The translations under genes were made by a program, and so were the position numbers. This document shows, piece after piece, positions 7,674 to 15,952 of a stretch of DNA of 64,000 nt (positions are counted from its first letter, which is position 1; each line of letters begins with the position of its first letter). The notes under the pieces were generated by a model that was not told the origin of the DNA, did no database searches, and saw nothing but the letters and a program-made list of their open reading frames with translations. Where the stretch lies: positions 62,001-126,000 of the forward strand of contig JAGSHN010000004.1 in the NCBI GenBank assembly GCA_029855935.1, written 5' to 3'. The DNA is from Candidatus Thorarchaeota archaeon (lineage in GTDB: Archaea > Asgardarchaeota > Thorarchaeia > Thorarchaeales > Thorarchaeaceae).

Positions 7674-8579
7674 CTATCGCCTCTGAGCCAGGCCAACTAT
7701 GTCTGCGATGTCCGAGAACCCCGTCTCTTGAACGTAGGTCATTACGCCCTCTCTGACTCTGCTGAATACATCAAGTCCAGACAGGACACCGGTCCCTATC
7801 TCGATGGCACTTGCGCCAGCGAGATGCATCTCTACAGCATCCTGCCACGTCGTCACACCTCCAACTCCTATGATTGGGACTGATAGTGACGCATAGAGGT
7901 CGTAGACAGCACGAACGGCAATTGGAAAGACAGGTGGTCCAGACAACCCGCCGACAAGATTGCCCAAGATCGGGCGACGCTGTACTATGTCAATACGCAT
8001 GGCCCGTACTGTGTTGATTGCCACAACAGCGTCAGCTCCTGCACGCTCCGCTGCACGACCAACGGATGTGATGTCCGATGCATTAGGCGTCAGTTTGGCA
8101 AACACCGGGCAGTCGACTGCGTCTTTGACGGCCCGCACGTACTGGAAGGTCAGATCCGGGTCGTGTGCAACCTGCCCAATCTCCGCATGAGGACACGACA
8201 GATTTAGCTCTATTGCCAGAGGCTTGGCCTCAACACCCCGAGATGCTACACTTGCTGCCTCCTGAGGGGAACGTCCAAAGACACTCAGAACAAAGGGGAC
8301 ACCCCACTCTCCTAGCCTATGCAGCTCATCCAGAAATGCGTCTATGCCGGGATTCGTGAGACCCACGGCATTGATCAGCCCGCCATGTGAAGAGGTGCAG
8401 ATGGGCCCCGGGTGGCCAACACGGGGAACGGGCCCGATTGACTTTGTCACAACGACATCGGCACCACTCTCGTGCACTCGTCTAAGGACGGAGGCTGTGA
8501 CTCCCAGAATGCCTGATGCCAACCAGTAACCCTTTATCTCCAAGGCCGCACCTACTGTTGACAGAACGAGACCGCGCAA
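7674..8579 (-). CDS. pyrD: Dihydroorotate dehydrogenase, catalytic subunit
   Basis: A TIM-barrel FMN enzyme that oxidises dihydroorotate to orotate. Visible family segments are LASGILGVTAS, ELNLSCPHAEIGQ, FAKLTPN, INTVRAMRID and IIGVGGVTTWQDAVE followed by IGTG, which bind FMN and phosphate. The start is uncertain. The frame stays open to a GTG at 8687, but that would overlap the divergent nop5 start. I prefer a TTG near 8579, which places VLSTVGAALEIKG where family N-termini begin; a TTG at 8543 is also possible. Paired with pyrK. Confidence 0.92.
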   Translation of the reverse strand: MRGLVLSTVGAALEIKGYWLASGILGVTASVLRRVHESGADVVVTKSIGPVPRVGHPGPICTSSHGGLINAVGLTNPGIDAFLDELHRLGEWGVPFVLSVFGRSPQEAASVASRGVEAKPLAIELNLSCPHAEIGQVAHDPDLTFQYVRAVKDAVDCPVFAKLTPNASDITSVGRAAERAGADAVVAINTVRAMRIDIVQRRPILGNLVGGLSGPPVFPIAVRAVYDLYASLSVPIIGVGGVTTWQDAVEMHLAGASAIEIGTGVLSGLDVFSRVREGVMTYVQETGFSDIADIVGLAQRR

Positions 8580-8664
8580 AAGCTTATCGTTCGAGGGATG
8601 TTCCTCAGGGGCCTCATATCCCCGTGTCCACAGCCAAGGCGAAAGCAACAGGGTCTGGTGCCAC

Positions 8665-9894
8665 ATGTCCACATACCTAGTTCCCACTCCCTTCGGGGTC
8701 TTCGTTCACAACGAAGACTGTAGAATACTGTATGAGGTCATTGTCTACCCAGATGAGGAACTAGCCACCAAGATGATGATGCAGATTGCAGACAAGACTC
8801 TGCCTGTCGAGATTCGAGATGCGATTGAGGCGGCACGGCAGGCTGGCGTCAATCGAATTGTTGTTGAGAGCAGTGGACTTGCAGCACTCATCAGGGACCT
8901 CAACGTCGAGGTGATGGTCGACAATGCCTCAAGGGCCATCAAGATGTTCAGGACGAGCATTGACAGTGTTCTCATAGAAAGAGGTGTGCTCGAGTCCGAG
9001 CAGCAGACGACCGACTTCAGGCGACGAGTTGCTCTGGGTATCTCAAGAGAGAAGATAATGCGACATCTCAGATCCCCTGATCTCACCATCAAGTATGCTG
9101 TGGAAACGATTGATAGCCTCGACAAGACAATCAATCTTCTTGGAATGCGGCTGAGGGAGTGGTATGCCATTAACGTGCCCGCTATAGTCAACCATGTTGA
9201 AGATATACAGACCCTTGTCGAAACCGTTCTCTCTGTGGGTACGGGAATGCCAACAGCGGAACACCTTGTCAGAGCAGGACTCCCCCCTGAGGCGGCAAAG
9301 AACATTGTCGAGGAAACCGCTCAAGAGGTGGGAACACCACTGAGCGAGGAGGGTCTCAAACCAGTTCTGGCAATTGCCCAGAGTATCAGAACGATGCTGG
9401 ATGCAAGACGAACGATAGAGGAATACATTGAGAAATCTATGTCGCGTGTCGCGCCCAACATGACAGCGCTCGTCGGTCCACTCGTGGGGGCTCGGCTCAT
9501 CAGTGCGGCGGGATCGCTGGAGGACCTGGCCAAGAAGCCCTCTAGCACGATACAGGTCTTGGGCGCAGAGAGAGCACTGTTTCGTAGTCTGCGGACGGGG
9601 GCGGCTCCACCCAAGCATGGGGTCATATTCCAGGTGCCGCTTGTTCATTCTTCACCCTTTTGGCAACGAGGTAAGATTGCAAGGGCACTGGCAGGCAAGC
9701 TTGCGATAGCTGCAAAGGTCGATGCCCACTCCGGTCAAGACCTCAGTGCCGCCCTGAGGCTGCAATTAGAGAGGAGAATTGAGGAGATTCGGAGGCAGAA
9801 TCCCCGGCCCAGTGCGAAAGGCCAGCCTGAGAAACAACAGCAGAGGCCCACCCGCAAGAGAGGGTCTAGAGGGAGGAGGTCGAGGTCACGTTGA
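8665..9894 (+). CDS. Nop5 (Nop56/58-like), box C/D RNP core protein
   Basis: 409 residues: N-terminal domain that binds fibrillarin, a coiled coil, and the NOP domain with SRVAPNMTALVGPLVGARLISAAGSLEDLAKKPSS-type sequence and the hallmark GAERALFRSLRTG followed by APPKHG. The tail is strongly basic (RKRGSRGRRSRSR). Nop5 bridges L7Ae-bound guide RNA and fibrillarin in 2'-O-methylation complexes. The stop overlaps the TTG start of the fibrillarin gene by 4 nt. Confidence 0.96.
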   Translation: MSTYLVPTPFGVFVHNEDCRILYEVIVYPDEELATKMMMQIADKTLPVEIRDAIEAARQAGVNRIVVESSGLAALIRDLNVEVMVDNASRAIKMFRTSIDSVLIERGVLESEQQTTDFRRRVALGISREKIMRHLRSPDLTIKYAVETIDSLDKTINLLGMRLREWYAINVPAIVNHVEDIQTLVETVLSVGTGMPTAEHLVRAGLPPEAAKNIVEETAQEVGTPLSEEGLKPVLAIAQSIRTMLDARRTIEEYIEKSMSRVAPNMTALVGPLVGARLISAAGSLEDLAKKPSSTIQVLGAERALFRSLRTGAAPPKHGVIFQVPLVHSSPFWQRGKIARALAGKLAIAAKVDAHSGQDLSAALRLQLERRIEEIRRQNPRPSAKGQPEKQQQRPTRKRGSRGRRSRSR

Positions 9895-10583
9895 GTGTCC
9901 ACGAGACCAATTTCCCAGGCGTATATCAAATCACAGATGGCCAGCACACGTCACTGGCCACAAGGAGCCTAGTTGAAGGCCAGAGCGTCTACGGCGAGAG
10001 AGTAATAACAGTTGGTGAGGAGAGCTATAGGCTCTGGTCTGGACGTCGCTCCAAGCTGGCTGCAGCCATCCGAAACGGACTGGGGGAACTTCCAATCAGG
10101 CCGGGGTCGCGTGTGCTGTATCTCGGAGCGGCGTCCGGAACGACTGTCAGCCATGTCTCGGATATTGTCGGTCCGCACGGCGTGGTAAGCGCAATAGAGT
10201 TCTCGCCAACTGTGGCAAGGGGTTTGGTCAGACTCGCAGAGAGCCGCCCGAATATCATCCCGATAGTGGAGGATGCGAGACATCCGGACCGTTACGCCAC
10301 GCTCGTCGCAGGACCTGTGGATGTGGTCTATCAAGACATTGCACAGCCGGATCAGGCACGAATACTGTATGAGAACATTCGGCACTTCTGTACAATCGGT
10401 ACCTATGCGATGATTGCAATAAAGGCGCGAAGCATAGATTCTACAGCATCGGTGAAACGGGTCTTCGACAGAGAGATACGGCAACTGATGGACAGGGGAC
10501 TGGAGGTTGTCGAACGGGTGAATCTAGCCCCCCTCGAGAGAGATCATCTGATGGTGTCGCTCAGAGTTGTGGAGGATGTGTAA
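9891..10583 (+). CDS. flpA: Fibrillarin-like rRNA/tRNA 2'-O-methyltransferase
   Basis: 230 residues with the N-terminal Nop5-binding part and a Rossmann methyltransferase: VLYLGAASGTTVSHVSDI (SAM loop), VSAIEFSPTVARGL, and VDVVYQDIAQPDQA. The Lys-Asp-Lys-type catalytic set seen in fibrillarins is consistent with this core. It is the catalytic subunit of box C/D RNPs. The TTG start overlaps nop5 (TTGA), and the stop overlaps the next gene by 1 nt, indicating a three-gene operon. Confidence 0.96.
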   Translation: MSVHETNFPGVYQITDGQHTSLATRSLVEGQSVYGERVITVGEESYRLWSGRRSKLAAAIRNGLGELPIRPGSRVLYLGAASGTTVSHVSDIVGPHGVVSAIEFSPTVARGLVRLAESRPNIIPIVEDARHPDRYATLVAGPVDVVYQDIAQPDQARILYENIRHFCTIGTYAMIAIKARSIDSTASVKRVFDREIRQLMDRGLEVVERVNLAPLERDHLMVSLRVVEDV

Positions 10584-11047
10584 TGGGTCCCTCATTTATT
10601 GAGAGAATCATTGAGAGAGAGATTGATCAGATCAACGACCACCTACCTCAGACCACTATTCTACTCTCCCAACTCGAGAGCGATAGACGCCTCACGTATG
10701 TCACTCGTGGGGGCGACAGCTCCGCATTCAGGGCCGACGAGATTGACTTTCTGCTTCGGGAGGTGCCCCCCCACTTTCGTGATAAGATATCGCTCCCCAT
10801 AGTCATTCTTCGTAGAATTGACCTAGGACCGGGGATGTACACTATATCGGGCGGAAGGCTGGTGTCATTCCTACTGCATCGAGTCCTAGGACAGGTAGAC
10901 CTAGCATGGGAAGATCTGATGGACTGGACAGAGAGAACGACACTTGCTCGGCCGGAGGTACAGGCCATCCGACGAAGACTACCCACAACTACCTGCCTGG
11001 GTTTTGCACATAGTGTACCACGAAGGGCCTTCTCCAAGACCGACTGA
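10583..11047 (+). CDS. UPF0216 (DUF61) family protein of unknown function
   Basis: 154 residues. The sequence IIEREIDQINDHLP, then SLPIVILRRIDLGPGMYTISGGRLVSFLL, matches the archaeal UPF0216 layout of a short acidic N-terminus and a beta-rich core with a GxGxYxI/SG motif. No biochemical role is known to me. It begins at the last base of the fibrillarin stop (TAATG), which makes a role linked to box C/D RNPs a reasonable inference. Confidence 0.75.
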   Translation: MGPSFIERIIEREIDQINDHLPQTTILLSQLESDRRLTYVTRGGDSSAFRADEIDFLLREVPPHFRDKISLPIVILRRIDLGPGMYTISGGRLVSFLLHRVLGQVDLAWEDLMDWTERTTLARPEVQAIRRRLPTTTCLGFAHSVPRRAFSKTD

Positions 11048-11133
11048 GGCGGCCGAGTGGCTACACAGAGACATCCTCCACTAACAGAATCCTCAAAAGC
11101 ATATTGTAGGAAGGGGCAGGCGAGTGATGCCAG

Positions 11134-12096
11134 ATGACAAGAGCCCGCAGCAGACTAATTGAGGAGGTATGTTCTCAGTTAGAGGCTGCTGGGTTTGATA
11201 TGTCATCACCCTGTGATGTCAGACCGACCTGCTTCGATCTTGTCGCCCGAAGAGATGACCAACTCGTTCTCATCAAGGTCCTGAACAATGTGGACGCCCT
11301 CACGAAGGAGGATGCTGACACTCTTCAGCAGGTCGCCCAATTCTTCAATGCCACACCGTTGGTGATTGGACGAAAGACACGGAGAGGCGAACTGGACGAG
11401 GATGCCGTCTACAAGCGGTACGGAATATCGACCATAACACCGGTCAGCCTCCGAAGAATCATCACAGAGGATGCCCTTCCAAGAGAGTACATCCAGCGGG
11501 GTGGCAGATTTGTGGCCATCGATGGCGCAAAGTTGAGGAGAGCCCGTCTCGAGCGACGCATGAGCAAGCATGACTTGGCCGAGTGCGTACAGGTCTCCAC
11601 ACGAGCCATTCTTGCGTACGAGAGAGAGGAGATGGATGTCAGTGCGGAGGTGGCACAGAAACTCGAGAAAGTTCTTGAAACAGACCTCATCATCCCGATC
11701 GACATACTTAGAGATCGTGGTGCCACTAGCCAAGTGACTCCACCGAGTGATGTGCGTGATATTCCTGACCTTGAGCGTCGTGTCAACGAGTTCTTCGAGA
11801 GGCTGGGAATGAAGGTCCTCTGGACAAATCGGGCGCCGTTCCACGTGGCGGCCAAGGAGCGAGGACCTCCACTTATGTCCGGTGTCGGTTCGCTTCGAAG
11901 TTGGTCGCTCAAGAAACGAGTTCAGATACTGAAGAGTGTTTCAGAGGTCACAGAGTCCGATGCTGTGCTCATCGTCGAGGAGGGGCAGGCTGAAACACGT
12001 GTCGCAGATGTGCCTGTGATCAGGCAGCTGGAACTCGACGAGATTGAGAAGGCTGGAGAGCTCAAGAAGATCATTGCTGAGCGGAGCGAACAATAA
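11134..12096 (+). CDS. Archaeal HTH (cro/C1-type) regulator with N-terminal nuclease-like domain
   Basis: 320 residues. The N-terminal third (EEVCSQLEAAGFD ... FDLVARRDDQLVLIKVLNNVDAL) resembles a restriction-endonuclease-like fold as in the archaeal family of putative cro/C1 regulators. A helix-turn-helix follows (LRRARLERRMSKHDLAECVQVSTRAILAYER-type sequence), then a C-terminal domain. This protein is widespread in archaea as one copy; its targets are unknown. It stands alone between the fibrillarin operon and convergent RNase HII. Confidence 0.8.
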   Translation: MTRARSRLIEEVCSQLEAAGFDMSSPCDVRPTCFDLVARRDDQLVLIKVLNNVDALTKEDADTLQQVAQFFNATPLVIGRKTRRGELDEDAVYKRYGISTITPVSLRRIITEDALPREYIQRGGRFVAIDGAKLRRARLERRMSKHDLAECVQVSTRAILAYEREEMDVSAEVAQKLEKVLETDLIIPIDILRDRGATSQVTPPSDVRDIPDLERRVNEFFERLGMKVLWTNRAPFHVAAKERGPPLMSGVGSLRSWSLKKRVQILKSVSEVTESDAVLIVEEGQAETRVADVPVIRQLELDEIEKAGELKKIIAERSEQ

Positions 12097-12124
12097 GAAG
12101 ACTAGCAACCTGCAATAATAATTG

Positions 12125-12805
12125 TCAGGGGAGCCTCTGTTGAGTGTGTTCAGAGGCGGACAATACTCGGATCACAGACTTCCAAGTTCTACGTATGATT
12201 GGTGGCAACGGCACCCCCGCTGTGACAAGGCCACGAACAAAGTCGACCGTCTTCGCATCGGAAGGGTATCCAGAGCCAAAGTCCCCATAGGTGCCGTGTA
12301 AGTCCCTGATGACGGCATCACGTCGCACTTTTGCAATGATTGATGCTGCGGCCACGACCACATTGTGCCGATCAGCGCGGTGCTCGGCCACGAACTGACA
12401 CTCGTCAGACTGCAGTCCGCTACTTGCTGCGACCCTGTCTCGAAACCGGTGGGGGTCGACATCTGCAGCGTCCATATAGACTCGGTCTGGACGAAGCTCG
12501 CGTACTATCTCTGCAAATGCGTCCACCTCAATCTGATTCAGACTGGTGCCTCTTCCCCGTAGGTCGTCGATGACCCTTGCAGGTATCGAGCGTAACGAGA
12601 TGCGATCCACCGTTTCAAGTATGAGGCCATACAGGACCTCGCGGCGATGCGGCGTCAGACACTTTGAGTCACGAACACCAATCTCTTCGAGCTCGGGAAT
12701 CCTGTCCTCGGTGACGAGTACCCCACAGACTATGAGGGGGCCAATCATTGGACCGCGACCAGCCTCATCAATACCCGCGACAGCAAGAGAACCATTTGAC
12801 GACAT
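12125..12805 (-). CDS. rnhB: Ribonuclease HII
   Basis: 226 residues. The N-terminus AGIDEAGRGPMIGPLIVCGV has the first two catalytic acids (DE), GVRDSKCLTPHRRE is typical, VYMDAADVDP carries the third Asp region, and ADRHNVVVAAASIIAKVRRD completes the family pattern. It cuts RNA in RNA-DNA hybrids and removes ribonucleotides from DNA. A GGTTATACC element lies about 25-30 nt before the ATG, so the transcript is probably leaderless. Confidence 0.95.
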   Translation of the reverse strand: MSSNGSLAVAGIDEAGRGPMIGPLIVCGVLVTEDRIPELEEIGVRDSKCLTPHRREVLYGLILETVDRISLRSIPARVIDDLRGRGTSLNQIEVDAFAEIVRELRPDRVYMDAADVDPHRFRDRVAASSGLQSDECQFVAEHRADRHNVVVAAASIIAKVRRDAVIRDLHGTYGDFGSGYPSDAKTVDFVRGLVTAGVPLPPIIRRTWKSVIRVLSASEHTQQRLP

Positions 12806-12950
12806 CGTTGCACTGACGTGTGAAGAATCTGGTATAACCCTTGTTCTTCACAGCAAAGAGGCCTCTGTGACTCGCAATGGGACAGAAAGCTTCATATCTG
12901 CATCAGGTGTTTCGAGCCCTTGGGCCTATGCCCAGACGAGTGCATTGAAT

Positions 12951-13057
12951 GGGGACGTGGCCTAGTCCGGCATGGCGACGGGCTCCAGATCTTATGAAAC
13001 AAGGGGTCATAAGAAGAGCAGACTCGTCGGTCCTGGGTTCAAATCCCAGCGTCCCCA
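12951..13057 (+). tRNA. tRNA-Trp (anticodon CCA) with a 33-nt intron
   Basis: The acceptor arms GGGGACG and CGTCCCC pair; CCA is encoded at 13058-13060. The anticodon loop is CTCCAG|A with the intron at the canonical 37/38 site (intron 12989-13021). The intron folds as TCTTATGA...TCATAAGA, and exon GCTC can pair with intron GAGC to form the central helix of a relaxed bulge-helix-bulge. Removing it gives ACGGG/CTCGT as the anticodon stem. The 3' exon has an intact T arm. Confidence 0.93.
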
Positions 13058-13179
13058 CCAATGCAATCACCTCCTTCTTCCTCTCATCTGCAACAGGGTC
13101 GACTGACGATCACACTGCGGGCCACCCAAGACGCTGTCCAATTGCCACCTTCATGTCTGTGAGGAACAGTCATCTAGCA

Positions 13180-13194
13180 CAATCTTTAAAACTC
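13180..13194 (+). promoter_or_regulatory. TATA-like promoter of 5S rRNA
   Basis: ATCTTTAAAACTCG lies with its centre about 31 nt before the 5' end of 5S rRNA, the normal distance for an archaeal TATA box. Confidence 0.6.
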
Positions 13195-13218
13195 GACCGC
13201 AGGACAGACGATACTCGA

Positions 13219-13334
13219 TGGCGGCCATAGGCGCCAGGGTCCACCGGAACCCGTTCCGATCTCCGAAGTTAAGGCTGGCGCCGTTGCCGGAGATGTGCGC
13301 TGCGCGAGCGCGTGACAGGCCGGCAAGCTGCCAC
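13219..13334 (+). rRNA. 5S rRNA
   Basis: The segment CCCGTTCCGATCTCCGAAGT followed by TAAG matches the highly conserved helix III/loop C region of 5S rRNA. The terminal helix pairs TGGCGGC (13219-13225) with GCTGCCA (13327-13333) with one G-U. A strong TATA-like box sits upstream and a T-rich ATTTTCCCTTCTTTT tract just downstream suggests termination. No 16S or 23S gene is nearby, so the gene is unlinked from the main rRNA genes within this window. The ends are accurate to a few bases. Confidence 0.88.
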
Positions 13335-13479
13335 ATTTTCCCTTCTTTTCATCCCGTCCTGACCTCATTGGGTGGTCACCTGCGTTTCGGAGGGGCCACA
13401 TTCAACCACAAAAAGACCTTCGTATTAGCATAGATAGAAATGATTAAAGCGGTACTACCCTTCCAGCGCGTCGATATAG

Positions 13480-14598
13480 ATGCAGTTCGGAAACGCCTCA
13501 GAGATCAGTTGGATCATCAATCTGGCATTCTTTGCATTCATTCTAATCTTCAGCCTCTATGGTGCCAAGATACAGATGTGGCAATGGTTGAAACAGATAG
13601 AGGCGGGGTTGATTGAGCTAAAGCGTATGGCAATCGAGTCTAGACAGAGGGCGATAGACACATTCAAGGAGTACGGTAGGAGCGAGGAGGAAGTTGCAAC
13701 CGAACTTGACAGATGGCTCGACTATTTTCTGATATACCCTGTAGACCTCGATCCTGCGGGTATACTCCAACGACTTGATCACCTGTTAGATGAGCGCAGA
13801 GATAGATATCGGGAGTTTGTGACCCAACTGGCACCTGAGGCCGGACCGGAGCTCGCACAAAACCTTGAGAATACACTCGAAGTCGCGCAGGTGCTCAGCC
13901 TAGTCTTCCGAATTGTGCGCCATTACTACCTCTTGGGCAAGAAGACGGGAAGCCAGATACTCATAATGCAGATACACATGCAGATGCCAGAGCTGCTGCG
14001 CATTGCACGTGCGTACTTCGAGGCCATTGATGCCTTTGCAGACGGAAAGCCGATTGGCGATGGAGTGGGGCCACTAGTTGTGACGAGATTTGCTAGGGAA
14101 TACGGAGCGACACCCGACCAATACGTCCACGATGTTAGCCGGGAGGTTGGCTACTACAGGGTGGAGTTCGAGGGGCGAACTGTCTTCGCCGTACGAGCCA
14201 CAGGACCTGGAGGAACCGTCGGAAAGCCTGGTGTTGCAGTGAAGCGACTTGTTGAGGAAAACAAAGGCGCCATCTCGAGAATCATAACCGTGGATGCGGC
14301 TCTGAAGCTCGAGGGAGAGGAGCTCGGACGCATATCGGAGGGAACAGGTGCGGCGATAGGAGACCCCGGACCAGAGAAACATGCAATCGAGCAGACCGCG
14401 ACCGATCACGACATCGCCATTGAGGCGATTGTGGTGAAAGAGGATGAGGCTGCAGCGGTCGGAGTAATGAGGAAGAGGATCTTGGACTCTGTTCCAGAGG
14501 TCATCAACAGGGTCAAGTCTGCAATAAGAGAGAGAACAAAGCCAGGTGACAAGGTGATTCTGGCCGGGATTGGGAACACCATAGGGATTGGACTGTGA
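13480..14598 (+). CDS. DUF1512 family membrane-anchored protein
   Basis: 372 residues. One N-terminal membrane segment (WIINLAFFAFILIFSLYG) is followed by a long soluble domain rich in charged helices, then RVEFEGRTVFAVRATGPGGTVGKPG and a C-terminal GDKVILAGIGNTIGIGL. This matches the archaeal DUF1512 family, whose function I do not know; the conserved glycine-rich segments suggest ligand binding. It is followed 15 nt later by another small membrane protein, with which it may be co-transcribed. Confidence 0.8.
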   Translation: MQFGNASEISWIINLAFFAFILIFSLYGAKIQMWQWLKQIEAGLIELKRMAIESRQRAIDTFKEYGRSEEEVATELDRWLDYFLIYPVDLDPAGILQRLDHLLDERRDRYREFVTQLAPEAGPELAQNLENTLEVAQVLSLVFRIVRHYYLLGKKTGSQILIMQIHMQMPELLRIARAYFEAIDAFADGKPIGDGVGPLVVTRFAREYGATPDQYVHDVSREVGYYRVEFEGRTVFAVRATGPGGTVGKPGVAVKRLVEENKGAISRIITVDAALKLEGEELGRISEGTGAAIGDPGPEKHAIEQTATDHDIAIEAIVVKEDEAAAVGVMRKRILDSVPEVINRVKSAIRERTKPGDKVILAGIGNTIGIGL

Positions 14599-14613
14599 GG
14601 CGGGTGAATGTAA

Positions 14614-14979
14614 TTGGGAGTCGTAACGAAGATAATCAGCCTGTCATTCATTGCACTAGGCACTCTGATAGTAATCACCTATGGAGGCGCTCAGGACCCC
14701 GTCATCTCATTCATTGGCATGTTCGCAGGGCTTATGCTATGGTCAATTGGACTCGCGCTGATGGGCGCGGGAAGGACTACTCAGGTCAAGCCGCCGCCAC
14801 CAACCATCACCGAAATTCGCTGTGATAACCCAGACTGCGATTTTAAGGAGATTAGAGACTTCGAGCCAGGAGACTACATTCTCCGCCCCATGGAGGCCCA
14901 CTGCCCGAAGTGTCAGGGCAGTCTGACAATATATGGTATCTATGTAGTGTTGGAACAGGAGGAGAAGAGCACAATATAG
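14614..14979 (+). CDS. Small membrane protein with C-terminal zinc ribbon
   Basis: 121 residues. Two hydrophobic helices (IISLSFIALGTLIVITYGG and VISFIGMFAGLMLWSIGLAL) are followed by a proline-rich linker and a CDNPDC ... CPKC zinc ribbon. A TTG start is used because an in-frame stop lies immediately upstream. I do not recognise the family. Its place behind DUF1512 suggests a shared membrane role, which is inference. Confidence 0.65.
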   Translation: MGVVTKIISLSFIALGTLIVITYGGAQDPVISFIGMFAGLMLWSIGLALMGAGRTTQVKPPPPTITEIRCDNPDCDFKEIRDFEPGDYILRPMEAHCPKCQGSLTIYGIYVVLEQEEKSTI

Positions 14980-14990
14980 GGCAGAGGAGC

Positions 14991-15881
14991 TCATTCTGTC
15001 AGAATAGTCGCACCATCTTCGGAAACAAAGACTGTATGTTCGGTCTGGCTCACCAGCCCTCCACGCTTCTCCACGAGGACGGGATAGCCTCGTATCGCCT
15101 TTGCGCGTAACAGCTTCTTCAGCTCCTCTGCGAGCTGAATGCCCTTCTGCGAGACTCCAATCCATCTTGAGGCAAAGGGGAGAGGACCGTAGCTCTTTCG
15201 GAGGTGCAGTCGGAGCTTCTCTGTCACTCCGGTCAGGGGCTTGTCTACAGGGTTGTTAGAGAATATGTACATCTGCTTGCTATCAACCACTCTCGACCCC
15301 GTTGTGGCAAACGGCTCTATGGCATAGTACTCTCCAGCCAAGATGGGCGTAGAGTCGCGTGTCTTGACATTCGGTATCTGTTTCCCGGCATGAAGGGCGT
15401 ACCTCTTCAGACTGTGACCAGTCAGCTCCCTGACGGGCCGCAGACCATAGTCCTTGATGACCCGCTCTATTACGGCGCCCACCTCACCGACGGTGACACC
15501 TGGGCGGATAAAGGATATTGCCTCGTGGAGTGCCTCTGCGGAGGCGTCGACGAGCGCATCGAGAGTACCATCGAGATCCACGGTCCGTGCAGTGTCAGCG
15601 ATATGACCATTAATATGAACGCCAACATCGACCTTGACAACTCCAAAATCCGGAATCACGGAGGGGTCGTTCTTCGGAGATGTGTAGTGCGCGGCAACCT
15701 CATTGACAGAAACGTTACACGGAAAGGCAGGTCGTCCACCAAGCTCGAGAATCCGCTTCTCGGCAAGAGCGCAGATACTGATTATCTTCGCGCCCGGACG
15801 AACTGCCTCGCATGTTTCTCCAAGTACTCGTGCTGCAATCCGTCCGGCCTTGACACTGTCGGGATGAGGTCTTCTTGCCAT
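14991..15881 (-). CDS. map: Methionine aminopeptidase type II (copy 1)
   Basis: About 296 residues from the preferred ATG (two other in-frame ATGs lie within 7 codons upstream). All five metal ligands of archaeal MetAP2 can be placed: Asp in VVKVDVGVH, Asp in HIADTAR, His in TGHSLKRY, Glu in YAIEPFAT and Glu in TEHTVFV. It removes initiator Met from new proteins. A CATTTATTTC TATA-like box lies about 30-40 nt upstream. It follows a second, diverged copy on the same strand. Confidence 0.93.
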   Translation of the reverse strand: MARRPHPDSVKAGRIAARVLGETCEAVRPGAKIISICALAEKRILELGGRPAFPCNVSVNEVAAHYTSPKNDPSVIPDFGVVKVDVGVHINGHIADTARTVDLDGTLDALVDASAEALHEAISFIRPGVTVGEVGAVIERVIKDYGLRPVRELTGHSLKRYALHAGKQIPNVKTRDSTPILAGEYYAIEPFATTGSRVVDSKQMYIFSNNPVDKPLTGVTEKLRLHLRKSYGPLPFASRWIGVSQKGIQLAEELKKLLRAKAIRGYPVLVEKRGGLVSQTEHTVFVSEDGATILTE

Positions 15882-15952
15882 TGTCATTCGCTTGAGTGGC
15901 ACTGGGCAACAATGAAATAAATGTTGGTTGGACGGTGGGGGACTCCCGCCTT

